64,000 bases of DNA from Balanoglossus misakiensis (Eukaryota; Hemichordata), in NCBI GenBank assembly GCA_040954595.2, contig CM082595.2, positions 5,518,001 to 5,582,000 on the forward strand, given 5' to 3'. The translations under genes and the position numbers were made by a program. This document shows, in pieces, positions 1 to 15,000 of the stretch. Below the pieces are notes generated by a model. That model was not told the DNA's origin, made no database searches, and was given only the letters and a program-made list of their open reading frames with translations. Each line of letters starts with the position of its first letter. Position 1 is the stretch's first letter.

Positions 1-30
1 TCTCGTAGACGTTCCAGACCTCCCTTCTCG
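1..30 (-). CDS. CROCC: Rootletin exon 12 (5' part only, cut by window edge)
   Basis: After a TTTGCATTGCAG acceptor, one base completes a split serine codon (AG from exon 11 plus C). The frame then reads EKGGLERLR and runs off the window. The frame agrees with exon 11 and no stop is seen. Confidence 0.75.
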
Positions 31-3000
31 CTGCAATGCAAACATAAAAAAATTTGACCTCATCCATTCCCCATTTTCTTTTGTCAAATACACAATGAAC
101 ATTAATTGACCTGTCTATAAGGCCACCTGTCTATAAAGGCCAGTTTAGACAAGTCCCTTGACTAGCCACGATAGACAGGTTTGATGAAAATCTCCACGGA
201 TTTTCCTACCTTCCAGTCACTTCCAGTGCATTTCGGAGTCTCTCCCTGTCTCTCTTGGTGTCGTCGTGATCTCTTCGACTCTGGTCCATGTCTTCGCGCA
301 AGTTTCTCACTTGTTCCTCAGCATGGCGCCTGTCTCTGTCCGTGTCGTCAAGTTGTTTCCTCAGCGAGTCAGCCTGGTCCTTGTTGGATTGCAACTTAGC
401 ATGAAGTTCCTATCAAGGAGATCATTTTTTTTAATTAATTTAATGAGCAAAGAGTGAAATAATGTTTGTAATAATGATAATGTACAGTCACATAAGATTT
501 TTCAAATCTTTGTTAACATCAAATCTTGTTGTCATCAATTTTTTGGATAAATAGTTTGTTGTTTTGTGACTGCATAAAAGTATTCATTGGATGTTAGGAC
601 GTGAAATATGGTCTACATTTGAAGACATATCTGTGTGTTAATTTTCACAATGCAGAAGTCAAATGATCCATATTTGTCATTTTTGTGGAGAATTATGACA
701 AAATATAGTCGAATGATAAATCTGAAGCTCATTTCATCATTTCATATCAAGCCACTTGACAAACTATAAGTACTGTAAGTTAGGTATGGTGTCAGTTCTG
801 ACAGTTTCACACCAGTGCTTAGAAATGCCCCTTTTTCCAAAAACAACTTAGCAAACGTACCCTGACTTGCAGCTGGCGTTTCTGCAGAGCTGCTTGGACA
901 GCTGAGTAAGTGGAATCAGCAAAGGCGGGCGATCGCACACGTCCAGGGGACACAGAGCGAGAGCGGCGTGATGGAGACAGAGTACGGGTAGGCGACAGGG
1001 TGCGTGGTCCTGGAGAGTGGGAACGCTCAACACTTCTGCCGAAAACAAAAAGCGATACAAAATTAGCTTTGATCTCAATGAACCTATGGAACTCTTTGTA
1101 GAAATCATATGACATATTCTCTTCATGGATTATATTTCTTAGACTTGGATTTGTGATGATGTCTTGTGAACTGCAAAATATATCCAAATATGTAGAATGG
1201 TCAGAAACATACACCTGTGATTTAGGCCAGCTTTGACTAATGATTCAGACAAGGAAAAATGTAACACATTGAAATTTTTATAAACTCTAAAAAATTCTGC
1301 TAGTTGGACAAACTAACCAGATTGGTTACGTCTGATATTTTTATGTTATTTCAAGATAAATGTGCCATACGACCATTTCCAATATGGCTGCCAAGTCTGG
1401 CATTACCAATATAATTACCACGTACCTGAGTTGTGTCTCCTCTTCCAAAGTATCGTCTGCCCTCTCTTCCAGTGCCTGTGCCACGACACCTCCCACATCG
1501 GCATCATGGATGACCGCCTGGGCGATGTCACGCAGCGCTGCATGGAGAGCCTCGCACTCCTGGCGAAGGCTTCGCAGAGTATCACTCTCAGCTGCAAACT
1601 CGGCAGAGGTCTCGGCCTTGGAAGATTCCAGACCCTCCACGGTCCGGGTCATGCTCCTCACCAAATTCTCCTTCTCGGCAACCTGGATCTTGTATTTCTC
1701 GTTGCTGACAGTCAAATCGTTAATGCTGTACAAAGAGAAATAAATGCAAATTAATCAGGTTTTATCTATAAAGCAATCTTTACCTAACATGCATACCTAT
1801 CAAATTTTTGTATGCAATGTTAACGCTATATTATAGCTGATGGCATGCTGAGTTCAAACAGGTCTTTTGACCGGTGGCCGACTATTATCTACATCACTGG
1901 TTATATGAACAGTGTACAGGATAGCTGAATGACACATACACAGCTTGGAGCTCTGCCTTGCTGCTGTCATATTTGGCTTGCAGTTCCAAGACCTCGCGGA
2001 CCTTCTCGCGGAGTTGGTTCTCCATGGCCTGCTTCTCAGCACGCTCCTTCTCCAACTGCACACTGGTGCTGGCCTCCTGGCTGCGCTGGTTGGCGTTGAG
2101 GTTCAAGCAGGCCGAGTGGACGTTGCGAGCCATTCTGGTCATGTCCGCACGCAAATGAGCCAAGTCCCTGGAAGGTTTAACAAACCATGATATTAGTGTC
2201 TATACCCAGTGTAGGCGGTACCTGGGTAAAATCTACCGGAGTTGCCCAGTCATTAAACCGGGGTTCCCCTGGGTGTATCAATGTAGTTATATTAGGGGGT
2301 TGTAGAAATGTTACCGGGGTTCTAAAATCCATTACCAATGTTCCCCAACCTTAGCAAAAACACTGACTATACCTCCACAGCATAGACCAACACAGATCAA
2401 TTTGATGTTACAACCCAACTGTATGATACAGTCAAACCCCTGTTAGTGGTCACCTCTATATAGTGGCCACTTTGTTACAGTGCCTGTGCAATTCACATGT
2501 GTGTTAATTAACCTCTATATAAAGGTCACCTCTCTATAAAGGCCAGTTTAGGAAACTCCCTTGACTGGCCACTGTAGACAGGTTTGACTGTATATCTTTA
2601 AACTCTGAAAACACCTGCAGTCTTTCGAACTTTGTAATTTTTTAGAAAAAAATCAAGAGAGATACTAACCTGTCGGTTGCGCTCTTCATCTCAGCATAGT
2701 TGCGTCTGAATCCGACGACATCTCTCCACATGGTCAACAGGCGACTGTGCTCATTAGCGAAGTAGTCATTGAATGACTGTAAACAGTAAACAAAAATACA
2801 TAAAATCAAGTGCTTTCACTACTCAAATACTCTGAAATCCTGACATGGGGAGGGAAAATTTGTTATTATCATGCAGCAATGGCAACTTTGTTACTTTAGC
2901 AGAAAACAAGATCAAGCAGTTTAGTTAGCAAGTGAACAGGCTCTAAATGCTGATTGATACCACCACTAGTACAGTAAAACCTGTCTAAACCAAACACCGA

Positions 3001-6000
3001 AGGGACTGAAGAAATTGTTCAGTTTGCAGAGGTGTCTGGTTATTTGTGGTTCTATGTCAAAGGGACAGGAAAATGTTCGATACAGACATGTGTTCAGATT
3101 AGACAGGGTTCAGTTTAGACAGGTTTCACTGTAGTAGTAGATGTTTCTCATTTGACCGAGTGATGGAGTGAGCCTCACCTGTTCCTCATCGCGCCACTCT
3201 CTCTCCTTGGCCTCCAGGTCTTCTCGTGCTCTGTGCCAGTCCTGGGTCAACTTATTGATGTCAGCGGTCAGCTGCTGATTGGCTGAAGTTGCCTGGTCTA
3301 GCTGCTCTCTGAGCATAGAGTTGACATGGGCTAGACTAGCGCTCCTGAGCCAATGCGATGAAAATAAGCAGACGGAGAAAGGGCGTTGGTTAGGAAGGTG
3401 GTCACGTGATGCAGTGGTGTTAACATGTGACTGTCACATGACTCGGGGAGCGTGTGACAGTAACACTGTGTTAACATGTTAACATCATGTGAGCATCTCT
3501 CTTGCAGAATTCTGCCAACATTGCTCTGCTCTGAATCAGGAACACTTACATTATAGTACACTAGATATACTGATGGGGGATAATATTAAATGGAAGGAAG
3601 AAATCTTACATATAGATGGGGAGAGTTTTTTTTACAAATAAGAAAAGAACATTTACAAATTTACCAATATAGTTAGTGATGGGATGGGGTTGATTTAATG
3701 AAATAAGTTATGAAATGAAAGGGATTAAATAGTCAAGAATTTACAGTAATGTTCTAAGTCATCAGTGAATTTGAGAAAGAGAGTGATGAGGATTTTACAG
3801 GGTTAAAACTGAAGAGAGACCATTCTTGGCAGAAATCATTGTAAGAAACTGAGTGCCAAACGGTGGAGGGGTGGGGTGGGCCCGAAATGCTACCAACACA
3901 GGTATGACTGAGCACACACCGAGATGGGTTAGATGAACTTGTGTACTGGTGAGAGAACAAAACATGCAGAGAGAGAAGAACACACAAACAAGGCACAGAG
4001 ATCGCTGTGCACAAATGATAGTACATGAGGTTGCAAGGTTAGTTTTCTGAAATGGATCGTGCAGGGTTTAACAGGTGGTTCGTTCACAACAGGTGGTTGA
4101 TATCAGAGGCTGAAGTGGTCGACATCAACAACTATAGTAAGCTCCCAGTGAAGAAATCACGACAGACCACACAAAATGGCCGCCTGAGCAAATAAGAACA
4201 GAACGAACAAGAAGAGACCTGACTCTAGACATGGCCGACACAAGTGTGGTCTACTTGCGAGCACACACAGCGTTACGAAAAATCTCCTGGCCTATTTATA
4301 GCTATGAAAAGGAAGTGCACATAGCTCCAAGGCAAGGTCTTACATCATCGTTTGCTGGGACAACTTTTGAAAGATAATGGTCAAATGCAATGACTTGAGG
4401 TTTGAGTTGACAAAATAAGTTTCTTGGCTACAGAGTTTTCATGGTGAATGGGAAATTGTTTCTTGGGTCCAAAATGTTCAACGATGACTAAGATGTCTTT
4501 CGAAACTTTGAGACTCAATAGCTGAATGTTTCTTCCGATGAAGTATGACTTCAAGTGTACACTTTTCATTTTTTGAAATCATGGCAGAGTAAAGTGTACA
4601 CTTTTCATTTTTTGAAATCATGGTAGAGTAAATCTAGGAACATTGCGACGGGCACAGCAAGACTATTTCTTCACTCACCTCTGCTGCTCCTCCTCCAGCT
4701 TAATTAAGGCACTCTCCAAATCAGTACTGTGTTCCTCTTCCTGCATCATGAGGCGATGTTCCGTGGACTCCAGACGAGTTGCAAGGCTGTCAGTGGTGTT
4801 CCTCAGCTGTGAACAATTAACCAGCCAGACACAAAAAAATAACACATGAATTATTCAGAATCATTGAAAGTATGGGCTCTCAGAAACACTAATAAGCAAC
4901 CAGGAAATGTAACTGATTTCATTTTTGTGTTTACTCACAAACCTAACTTGTTTGATATCTAACATGAACGTTTGTAACATGCCGATGTTTTGACGTTTTC
5001 AAAGCCAGTTAACATATATGCTGGATTCAAACAGTAAACAGAAAAAAATATATCTTGGTGACAATAGCAAAATTAGTAAATGTAAACCTATGTTGTAAAC
5101 ATGAATTTTACATCAGCATTGCAGTTATGTAAGATACACTAACAACATATAAATATACAAATGCAAGGAAACATTGATCACAAAATAGATATATGAACGA
5201 GAAAGAACATGCATGTCATGACAAACTTAGCGACAGTCAGTATTTATAGTAAACTCTAATATTACGTGCTCATTTACGAAAAATATGAACTTTGTGTACA
5301 ACGTAATAATAGTACAGATGTGGTATATTACATCACTGCTGTAATGTTAGAGGAAGGCGACAGAAAGCAGAGGAGATAGACTAAGCATGGGTATATTTGG
5401 TGTTCGCATGCGCGAGGGTGTGTAAACACACAGCGCCATTATTACGCAGAGTGCCATCGCGTCGCCGATTGAGATCTCTGGTCGGATGTACTTGTAGTCA
5501 CCGCATTCGCATGTCGCAATTCACAACAACAGGTATATGTAAATTAGCTCGCGAGGTGAAGTTCGCATGCCAGATGGCAACACAGAAGTCTGTCGCCATG
5601 GAAACTAAACAAAAAACAGCCATGCAGGAGGTACGTTGCATCACATACGATGCAATTTTTAAAGGAGGTTAGTATATACGTCTGGACATGCTGGAAAAAC
5701 GGGAAAAAGCATGGATACAGTCAGGGACGCCAGTTGTTACATTTACGACACGTTATCCGGTGCAGGAAGTCTAACAGAGACACGGACAGGGAGCTGGTAG
5801 ATGGAATTTTAGCCGAGCAACTCGAACTTTTGACCAGACCCTTACCCTGTACTGCTGTCTCTCAGTCTCTGCCAACTTATCAGATAGCTGATTTTCAAGT
5901 TCGCCACATTTTCTCTTGTACTGCAAAACCTGAAACATCAACATCAAAACAGTGTTAGATCCATGGCAATAATATAAGCTATTGGTCTGTGCTGCACAAT

Positions 6001-9000
6001 TTTCATCTTCCCAGAGTAGAGGACATTATAATTTGTAATCAAATTCACTTCTTGGAAATGGATTGGCTCAAGAGTCAAATCATTACTGATTGTTTGCGTC
6101 TATTTTTCTTTTATGAAGAGCTGTACATCTTACCTTGGCTTGCAGTTTCTGAACCAACTGAGCCTGTCGCTGCTGGCCATCTTGGTAGGCCTGCAGCTTG
6201 CGCTTGTAGCCAGAATGTTCATCTTCCAGTTTTCGTCTCAGCTCAATATTCTGGGACATCATGTCCCTGCCTTGAATACTATCACCTTTGTCCACCTCGG
6301 GCTTCAGAGATGTTTCCAACTGAAAGTAATGAAAAACGTGACATATTAGACATCCAAGCCAGATAATATAGATTTAAATGGCCAATTTGGCTATTTATAA
6401 AAAACAGTATTTGATTTTTTTTTTGTCTCTATGAGAAGACAGTGGTACAACAGAAATGTCCCCATGATCTTGAGAACTAATACACATGACTAAAATGCAT
6501 GATACACGTACTGTATTGCCAACCAACTGTTCATTATCAACACTATTTTTATGTTGTGCTCATGTGGGCAGGATGATAGTACACCTGATGAGTAAGGGTA
6601 TGTTGCCACTTTATCAGATGTCCAGGCATTTTTTAGTTCAATGGCAAAAGTTTAATGTCCCTGTTAAGAAAAATTGTTTGAAACAGCATACAACCACTTC
6701 CATACAGACACAAACTCTTGGTATACGGCAAGAGTATACTTGGCTAAAAGTGTTTCCATTCAGCATGCTGACAATTTAGTGACTCAGCTGCTGTAAATTG
6801 CATTGGCAGGTCTAAGAATTTCACCCAAACACAAAGGCTGGAATCTCGATGACAAAGACCACGAACACAAAATCTGTCTGAAATGCATTTACCCGTAGAC
6901 TGGGCACCGTCATCCGACGGTAACTGTGACTCAGTGGGGAATAGTCCCTATAAGTCACTGGCCGCTCCAAGACAGGCTGGCGGCCTGCCCCCAAGAAACG
7001 ACTTTTGATGGGTTGGTATCCTGTGCGTGGACGACTATGGAGGACTGGTTCGCGTTTCATTTCTGGCCGGCGCTGTCTTTCAGGTCTTCGCCTGATTACA
7101 GGTTGCGGGGTTCTTTCCGTTGGGAGTTTTATCTTAGGTACGTACTTAAGTTCCGGAACTTTGTCTTTAACTGGCTTCTCCTCTCGTTTGCTGTCAGCTG
7201 CGACTTTTTTTGGAGCTTGGTCTTTGACTGGTTTCTCGTCAATCTGTGGTGTGCCTTTCTCAGGGGATTGGCCTGTGGTTGGCTCGTTTGCCTGTATGAG
7301 AATTTCACTCCGTACGACAAACCGTTCAGGCTTCTCTTCCTCCCTGGCGGGAGTTCCTTCATTTGATATGAATATTTCTAGTTCACTCTTAAGTGGTGGC
7401 TCTGCAACCTCTTTTGGTGTTTCAGTGTCTGCTTTTTTCTCAGCAAGACTTGGGCCCACCTTCTCTTCTTGGGCTTTTGCAACTTCCAGCAGAGTGGCCA
7501 GCTCGATGTTGACTTCCTTGAGTTCGATTTCATCTTTGTCGTCGCCAGCACCGCGATCTCCGCTAGCCTCGAGAGGATTGACTCCGCCCTTGTCCGAATC
7601 CACGGACAGGGACCTGCGAAGGCGACCGAACCTAGGGCTGCCTGGCGGCCCGACCTTACGGAGCGTGGGCAATTTGACATCGTGCAAGGATGCTGATCGC
7701 CGCGGCGATGGCAGTGGGCTCCCTCCGCCATCTTGGTCGGAACCGACGCTGCGAGGACTCAAGTCTCCGGGAGATGAGAGTCTTCGCCCCAGAGGATGCA
7801 ATCCAAGATCCGCGGGTGGCTCACCTTTGAAAGCGGACTCCCACTAAACATACACAACAAACGGGAATCAATTGCAACGTTTTCTGCCGAATTTTGGAAT
7901 TCCACCACCATTCGGACAGTCAAGTGCCATTTGAGAACAGATGCAACCAGATACAAGTATGAGTTACAAGACTTGCAGATTAAAGAGAATTCGCTTTCCT
8001 TCACAGAGAAAGACGTCACAAAGTCAAAAGAGATCCCATGGGGAATAATTACCACCTTCGGTGCTCAGAGAAACAATTACTCAAGAATGAAAAGCATGAA
8101 ATAGCACAAGACAAGACCCTGAAGCACAGATGAGACAGTAACATCAACCTGAGAAACCAATGTTATTATTACTTAGTATTATGAATGTAGGTCAAACTTG
8201 GCACTTTTGAGAAGTCCAGGTAAAGAGAGAAACCTCACGTAGACTTATTGAAATGTAATTAGCCCCTAATTGGCTTAGTTTAAAACCGATCTGTAACTCG
8301 CTATGCTTGTGCCATACAATATTGATTTGCACCCGAAATACTTCTAACATGCAGGCGTATCTTTAGCTTCTCTGTTTAATAATTCACAACTTTTTAATCA
8401 AGGGCAGGCTTTTCGTTGTATATACACAATAGAGGGATTGGGTGTTAGTTGAGAGATTAGCGACACCCAAGCGATTGAGGAACCCTGGAAGTATTTGGTA
8501 GCGATCGCGGTTTCATGATAAAATCGCGCCATTTAAAATTTGCCGAATGGCACTGTAAAATCAACACTACAGAAGTCAAAACAGGCGACTGCCCTCGCCT
8601 AAGGTATCACTCCATTTGTTTCAGTCGAATCCAATTGTTTCAAGGAGGGGTTATTTGCATATCAATGGACAGGTATGTGAGTCTATAATACGGCTGCCTG
8701 CTCAAGAGCTGGGGAGCTGCCTGTCGGGTACTATAGAAAGACAAATAATGAGCTCATCAGCCGAGTTCTCAAGCAAACTGTTTTATCAATACTGAACACT
8801 ACTTCAGGGTGGAAAACATCACCATTATTCAGAGGCAATGACACTCAGCATATCAAAACTTAACTGGTGGGCATAGTAACGCACAGGGTAGTCATCTGTC
8901 CTGCCATGATTTCTGTTTTCTGATGATTGTTTTGTAAAAATAAAATATAATGTTGGAGAAAATATGAAGTCTAGACAGCCAGGGGGAAATGTCCCATGAA

Positions 9001-12000
9001 ATCCTCTTTAAGATATTCATATCTCGGGTGCTGAATCGCTACCTATGTTGTGTGATTGCTACATCAATGTTTATAGCCAATCCATAACATGTACTAATAA
9101 AACTGTGACTGTGAGAGAGATAAAATTAAGATTCTGATATTCAACCCTTCTAGGCGCTGCCTGCAAGGTTATATCCTGATAAAAATTTCAACTTCAAATC
9201 ACTACTGCGACGAAAGCTTGCATCTGGTCAGTCTAATGCTGTTCTATTATTAATGACATATACACTATGTGTTAGAATGTAAGTTTGGCCACAGCTGTTT
9301 TTAAGGCAAAATATAAACTGTAAAAGCTGACTCAAATCTGGTACTTAATCACAACTGTTTACGTCAGTGAGAAATAATTTTACTGGAGTTGCATTTATAT
9401 TATAAGTGATATTATATCTCAGACTAAATTACTCAGCAATTGGTGACATGATGTTTTGCAGTCCTAAATAGAACATTTTGATGCATTTTCTGTTCCTGGC
9501 TGAATTTTTTTACTCGTGGTTTTCTTGGTCTCGAAATAATAAGTTAGTTACTTAACTGCAATAAACGTTACTGGTTAAGTGAGGTACAGAAGGAATTTGG
9601 AACCTGTGCCAAGTTTGAACCTACAGGGAGAAGCTGGCGACTAACGGAGGAGAGCCTTAAAGGTGACAAGAAAGAAAGAACACCCCCAAAAAAATTGAAA
9701 GAAGAGGAGCAAAAGACAGTGCTACTTGCTTGCTGAACCCGCGATTTCACCCAGCCTTGAGACGCTTTCGAAGAACCCGACTCGCTAGCCATGGCTTTGG
9801 ACCGTCGAAGCTGAAAACCGAACGCTGCTTGCCCCGGGAGTAGAAAAAAACCTAGCGTGCTCTGCTCTGGGCTTCACTGTTTCAGCTATGCAAATGAGGG
9901 GTTAGAGTTTCCAAACGCAGGCAAATGGGCAATATTGATTGACCCCCCGACCATCTATTATCGGCAGAGACAAAAGAATACAGTGCTGTCGGTGTATTGG
10001 AGATCCAGAAGATTTTATTGACCTGTGGCGTTAAGCCGGCTGCCAATCTTGCGGCAGGTGCTTGGTCTTCCTTGCATGAAAGTAGCCATTCCGCTGAAGT
10101 CAAGACTCTCTCTCAGTGCAGTGTTCCCTTTCTGGCCATAGCAATTTTTCTCAGCTACCTGTGATGAAACTGCAGTGAGTAGTAGGAACACACTGATAGT
10201 TTACACGGCCCTAGTAGCAACCGGATGCCAAGTAGTCCCTGCTTTTTCACATGCAAATTACAACAACCAGTTGTGACAGACTTGATAATCGATCGAACAA
10301 AAAAAGCGTATGTATGCAAATCTAATACCTCTTCAAATGGGAGCTGGCAGTAACATACGCACAGTAATAGTATATCACTGCAGTCAACCCTTTCCACTCT
10401 TAAAAAGTTTACACGTTATATGATCACTTTTTTTCCGAAACAACGTACACTTTGCGTCATAACAGATGCAAATTGTAAGATCATATACCTCATTATGAAG
10501 TCTGCTATTAAAACAGCAAACATTACGTGATTTCACAATTGAGGTCCACTGTTGAGCAGTGTGAAAAACATTAGTGTCTTAGACAGCGCCCTCTTTAGGT
10601 TAGCATCATACATTGCCATGGCTACCAACATGGCAACTTTGACCACTGGTCAGTTTCTCGGGAGGAAATCTTACAAAGTTCACGGTGGCAAAGTGAGCAT
10701 TAAAAGCCTCTTCGAGTTCCACTTAGTGGAGCTCAAATAACCATTGAAAGTTAACCTTATTACATGACCAACAAAAAAAGTGACTTCCCCAGGCCAAACA
10801 TAATCGGGAGGGATTAATCTTCCCCACAAGGAGTACAACAAATATGCCTTATTCTAAGGCAAACACAGCTACTGAGAAGAAGAAAAAACGGGATTAGGAG
10901 CAAAATGAAAACAGAGGGCTGGCCGGCTTCAAATCTGAAATGAACGACTTCAATTAAACTTGTTGGCTCCTTGCCAGCATCCTAGTGTTTGTTGCACACG
11001 CATTCTTCAGGTACCAGGGTCTCACAGGCCTGCACGACCTTTGACCCAACAGCCGAGCCAGTGGTGGACGGCAGCGCAGAATGGTTGTCGCTGTGTGTCT
11101 CGGGCGAGCCGAACCAGTGGAACCATTCCAATTGCCACAGGCTTTAACACAGAGTACAACAGCTTGGTTTCAGTGGCACTCCAGCGATGTCTGGTGGAAT
11201 GCCATTATCATTGTCAAAATAGCCGAGTGAAGTCAGGTGAATAAAATACTCAAAGTCAGCAGACCAATACCATAAATCACACAAACTACACTTATCAGAA
11301 AATCAACCTCTACAACATACCACTATCAAAAACAGATTTTTTCACAAATGTCCGCAGTAATGTAGATTGCCAAACAACCTAACCTTTTTTTGGCTCACAA
11401 GAGAGCAAAAAACCCAGTTTGAAAATATACATATAGGATATCTTATAATCATTAATTCCAACAACTGACATGTTTATATACATGCCAAAAATTCTGACAG
11501 ATTTTTGGATCTAAAGCAAGGTAAACTTAGAAAATGTCTTAGCACTGTGGCTTTGAGTACAGACTCGGAATACTAGCTAATAGCATGAACAGCCCACACA
11601 GTGTAACCACGCAGATCAAATTTACACTCCAGTACACAACTGTTAAAATGTACACAGAGAAAAAAAAGTCACCATCTACCTCTGCTAGTTTCTCCAATAT
11701 CAAATTCAACCGAACGGTCGGATTTTCGGCCATCGTGCGACGCAGCGACGACTAGACGTCGCTTCAACGTTAGCACAATCTGCTCAGAGCCAGGCCGCAA
11801 CAAAAAACAATGGGTGCTAAAAAACACAACTGAAAACTCCGAGACAAAGCGTCTCGATGTACCGCATTTAATTAAGAATGGCTTTCTGGTATTATGGTTG
11901 GGAGAACAGACATTCCAGCTCAGGTTATGGGAACGTGATACCTTGCGTCAAGGTTTTTACCTCATTATGGTCAGGCCGGTGTACCTGCTGATAATCATAA

Positions 12001-15000
12001 AGGTTGTTTCTTTCATAGGATTGCAGAATTTGATGAAAATTCTCTGTGCCAATCGATATATAATTACACGTATGAAAAGACATTGAAGTTTTTGTGCGTA
12101 GTGGCAAATCCTAGAATGTCATAATGGCCCTGTTTTGGGTTTAACTTTGATGTTGTGGTGAAGTACGTACCAACACTGGAGTTCTGTATTCTGCGGTACA
12201 CGTAAACAACCGACCGTAACTTGTTTAAAGCAGAACTATCTGCTTTCGTATTTCAACTCAAAACCTGTTGAACACAATTATCACTGCTTGCCTTTCAAAG
12301 ATCTCACACTCTACCAGAAGCAGATCAATTCTTTCCTTTCGCAGCGATAAAGAACGTTGACTTGGAAACTGTGTTGTCAATTGGATTCCGTTTGACACAA
12401 TGCTTTATGAGCTTTTCCTGACTGGGCACGCTCAGATCTGACAATCAATACCTCATTTTTTTTAAAAGAAACAATGACGACAGATCAATTCGAGCAATTT
12501 ACCCCCCACAATAGGACGCTGTCACGTTAGTTAAGGTCAGTTTTGAGGACAGAAAAAAGGCTAGATGACAGACAAGTGCTTGGAGGTACTTAGAAACCCA
12601 GGCTTTGGTTAGGCCCTGGTTACCCATCCAGGCAAGGATCTATTTGAATAGTACAGGTTCATACATAATTGTTCAAGACATCGATCTCCTCACTCAATGT
12701 CACAGTCAAGGTCTCGAACAAAGACTCCTTTATTCAATCCACCTTTTGAGGAACTCAAACAAATTGATGGAGTTAATTCCACAATGGCAGTTGACAGCTT
12801 AGTTCAAGACCCCCAAGTCGTATTTGTCTGTGCATAGATCCAACCATCCCTTTGCAAACTGTGGGACTGGATAAAACCACAGTGGCCAAAAAAGGGGCGA
12901 CAGTTACGAGAAAACTCAAGAGATACAGCCTCATCATTTGCTGTATCAAAGACCATATGTATTCCAAATTAAAATTTTAAAGTCCTTCCCACATTTGACC
13001 ACTGCAACTATTAAGTTTGTCTGTCTCTATTTGCTGTTGACTTCCAAGGCAACCAATGAGATCAGGGATACCCAGTAACATACACAGATAGTGGCGCGTG
13101 ATTTCTGATTAAATAGATTACTAAATACTAAATTTATACTGAAATGTGCACTTGTAAAACAATGGTCTGGCAGAAAATGATTGTAACATAACATGGATGA
13201 AATATCCAAAATGTAATTTTTCCAAATTTTAGTATTACCAGAAATGACAGTTACCACTAACCTATGAAAAGGATAAATTTGGTGCAATCAATGTGAATTT
13301 GATACTAGTATGTATGTTAGAATTAATAGATATAGAAGGGACCACAATATGAGCAAAGAGAATTTTTAATACACATGTACATCTAAATTCTGTTATATGG
13401 ATGTATATCTTTTAGCATAGTGCACGATCACTAACAATTTGGCATACATGTAAACCATCTGTGATTCCCCGATCAATTTTTACACTTTGGTGAAAATATG
13501 GTCCATTTTTATACACAATATCACATTATTAATTTTATATATACACTAATACGATGACGTGCGGTGTTTATATATTTATAGCTTGCTGTTTCATTTCACT
13601 GAGATGATGGTTTTAATTTTGTGTCTGCAGCAACTACATCAGTACAAACGAACTCACTAACCTTTCTATAAATGAAACAGAATAGAGTTGACTTGTCTGT
13701 CAATGTACAGTACATGAAAACAGTGAGAGCAACTGATGGCCAATGGTTTTAAAATCTCATTTCAATAATATAATTGTAGTTATACCTTCTGTTGCACACA
13801 GGAAATGTTGACAGCCATGTTTCAATGCACTTATTTTTGCCTAATATGACAAAAATTCAATATTTTGAACAAAAGCTTATCAATTAATTTCAATATTGAT
13901 TATTAGAGTCACGTATTTCAGAATGACATTTGAAACACATTTTCATTTCTTCATTGCCTGATACTTTTTGCAGATTTATATTTTTCCCTTCAAAATTAAA
14001 ATAAAATGTCTGCCTGTTCTGTGAACACTGGTCCATGCAGATGTCACCACAAGCTGCTGCATTGGAACTAATACCCACTGTATAAATACAACACGAATAG
14101 CCACGGCGACAAAAATCTATCACGACTGAATCTTTTTTTTTTTTAAATAAGGATATTTACCCCAGAATCGAAGGTTTGTTCGCTGATAAGGTCAAGTTCG
14201 GGCAGTGAGTCGGCGTAGGAGTCGGTTTTGATGTGGGTTTCCACGCTGTACTGGGAATAGACTTCCGTGTTGCACGTATCCGTATCCATTTCTTGCTTGT
14301 CTGTCAGCCAACTGAGTATTGTGAGATACGCCAGCATGCATTGAAGTCGCCACTGATTACTGATTGATGTCAGTCGGCGTGGTTTGTTCACTTTCTTCTG
14401 GTTATAGATCTCTGGTCTATTTCTGATGCCTGCCTCTCTTTTCTCCAGAAGTAATGGTGCTGTAAATTTGAGGCACCCAGCGATTCGCGCGTGGCTCTTT
14501 ACAGACGACGATCAAACGGATCAGTAGCGGTGAACAAAACAACCGCTCAGTGTAATGCGATCAGCTGTGGTTGTTTTGTGACTGGTGTTTGGGGGAAGAG
14601 AGAGTGTGGGGGTCAACGTGGCACATGTAACAACTGTGATGGGATCATCCATTCACATGTAAAAAAAATCCATAGATGCCGTTTGGTGCGCTGGCTGCAT
14701 TCCTGATGATGATGATGATGATGACATCATCTCTACCACATTACCCAAGTTTTCCCACATTTTGTCGTCCATATCTAAGAATTGTCAAACTGGACCAATG
14801 ATTTTATATAAATGTATTAAAAGGCTGTACTGTATAAACACAGACAAATGCCCATATTAGGAATGATGATTTCTCATACTCTCATCAATGTTGTCAGAGA
14901 AACAATCAAGTGATTGTTTGTTTCTTTGCTTCCATGGTTACTGTTGACACATTAATTCAGACAATGCTACAGTATACAACCCTGATTTACGCAATTTGCT

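Noticed and set aside
1360-1754. Two plus-strand ORFs of about 130 codons
   Set aside because: They are shadows of rootletin exon 9, which aligns with the known family.
7005-7847. 280-codon plus-strand ORF
   Set aside because: It is the antisense shadow of the 317-codon minus-strand exon, whose splice sites and composition are coding-like.
9882-10103. Minus-strand ORF ending at CAG/GTCAAT, considered as another leader
   Set aside because: Its frame starts at TTG rather than ATG, so it cannot serve as a first coding exon.
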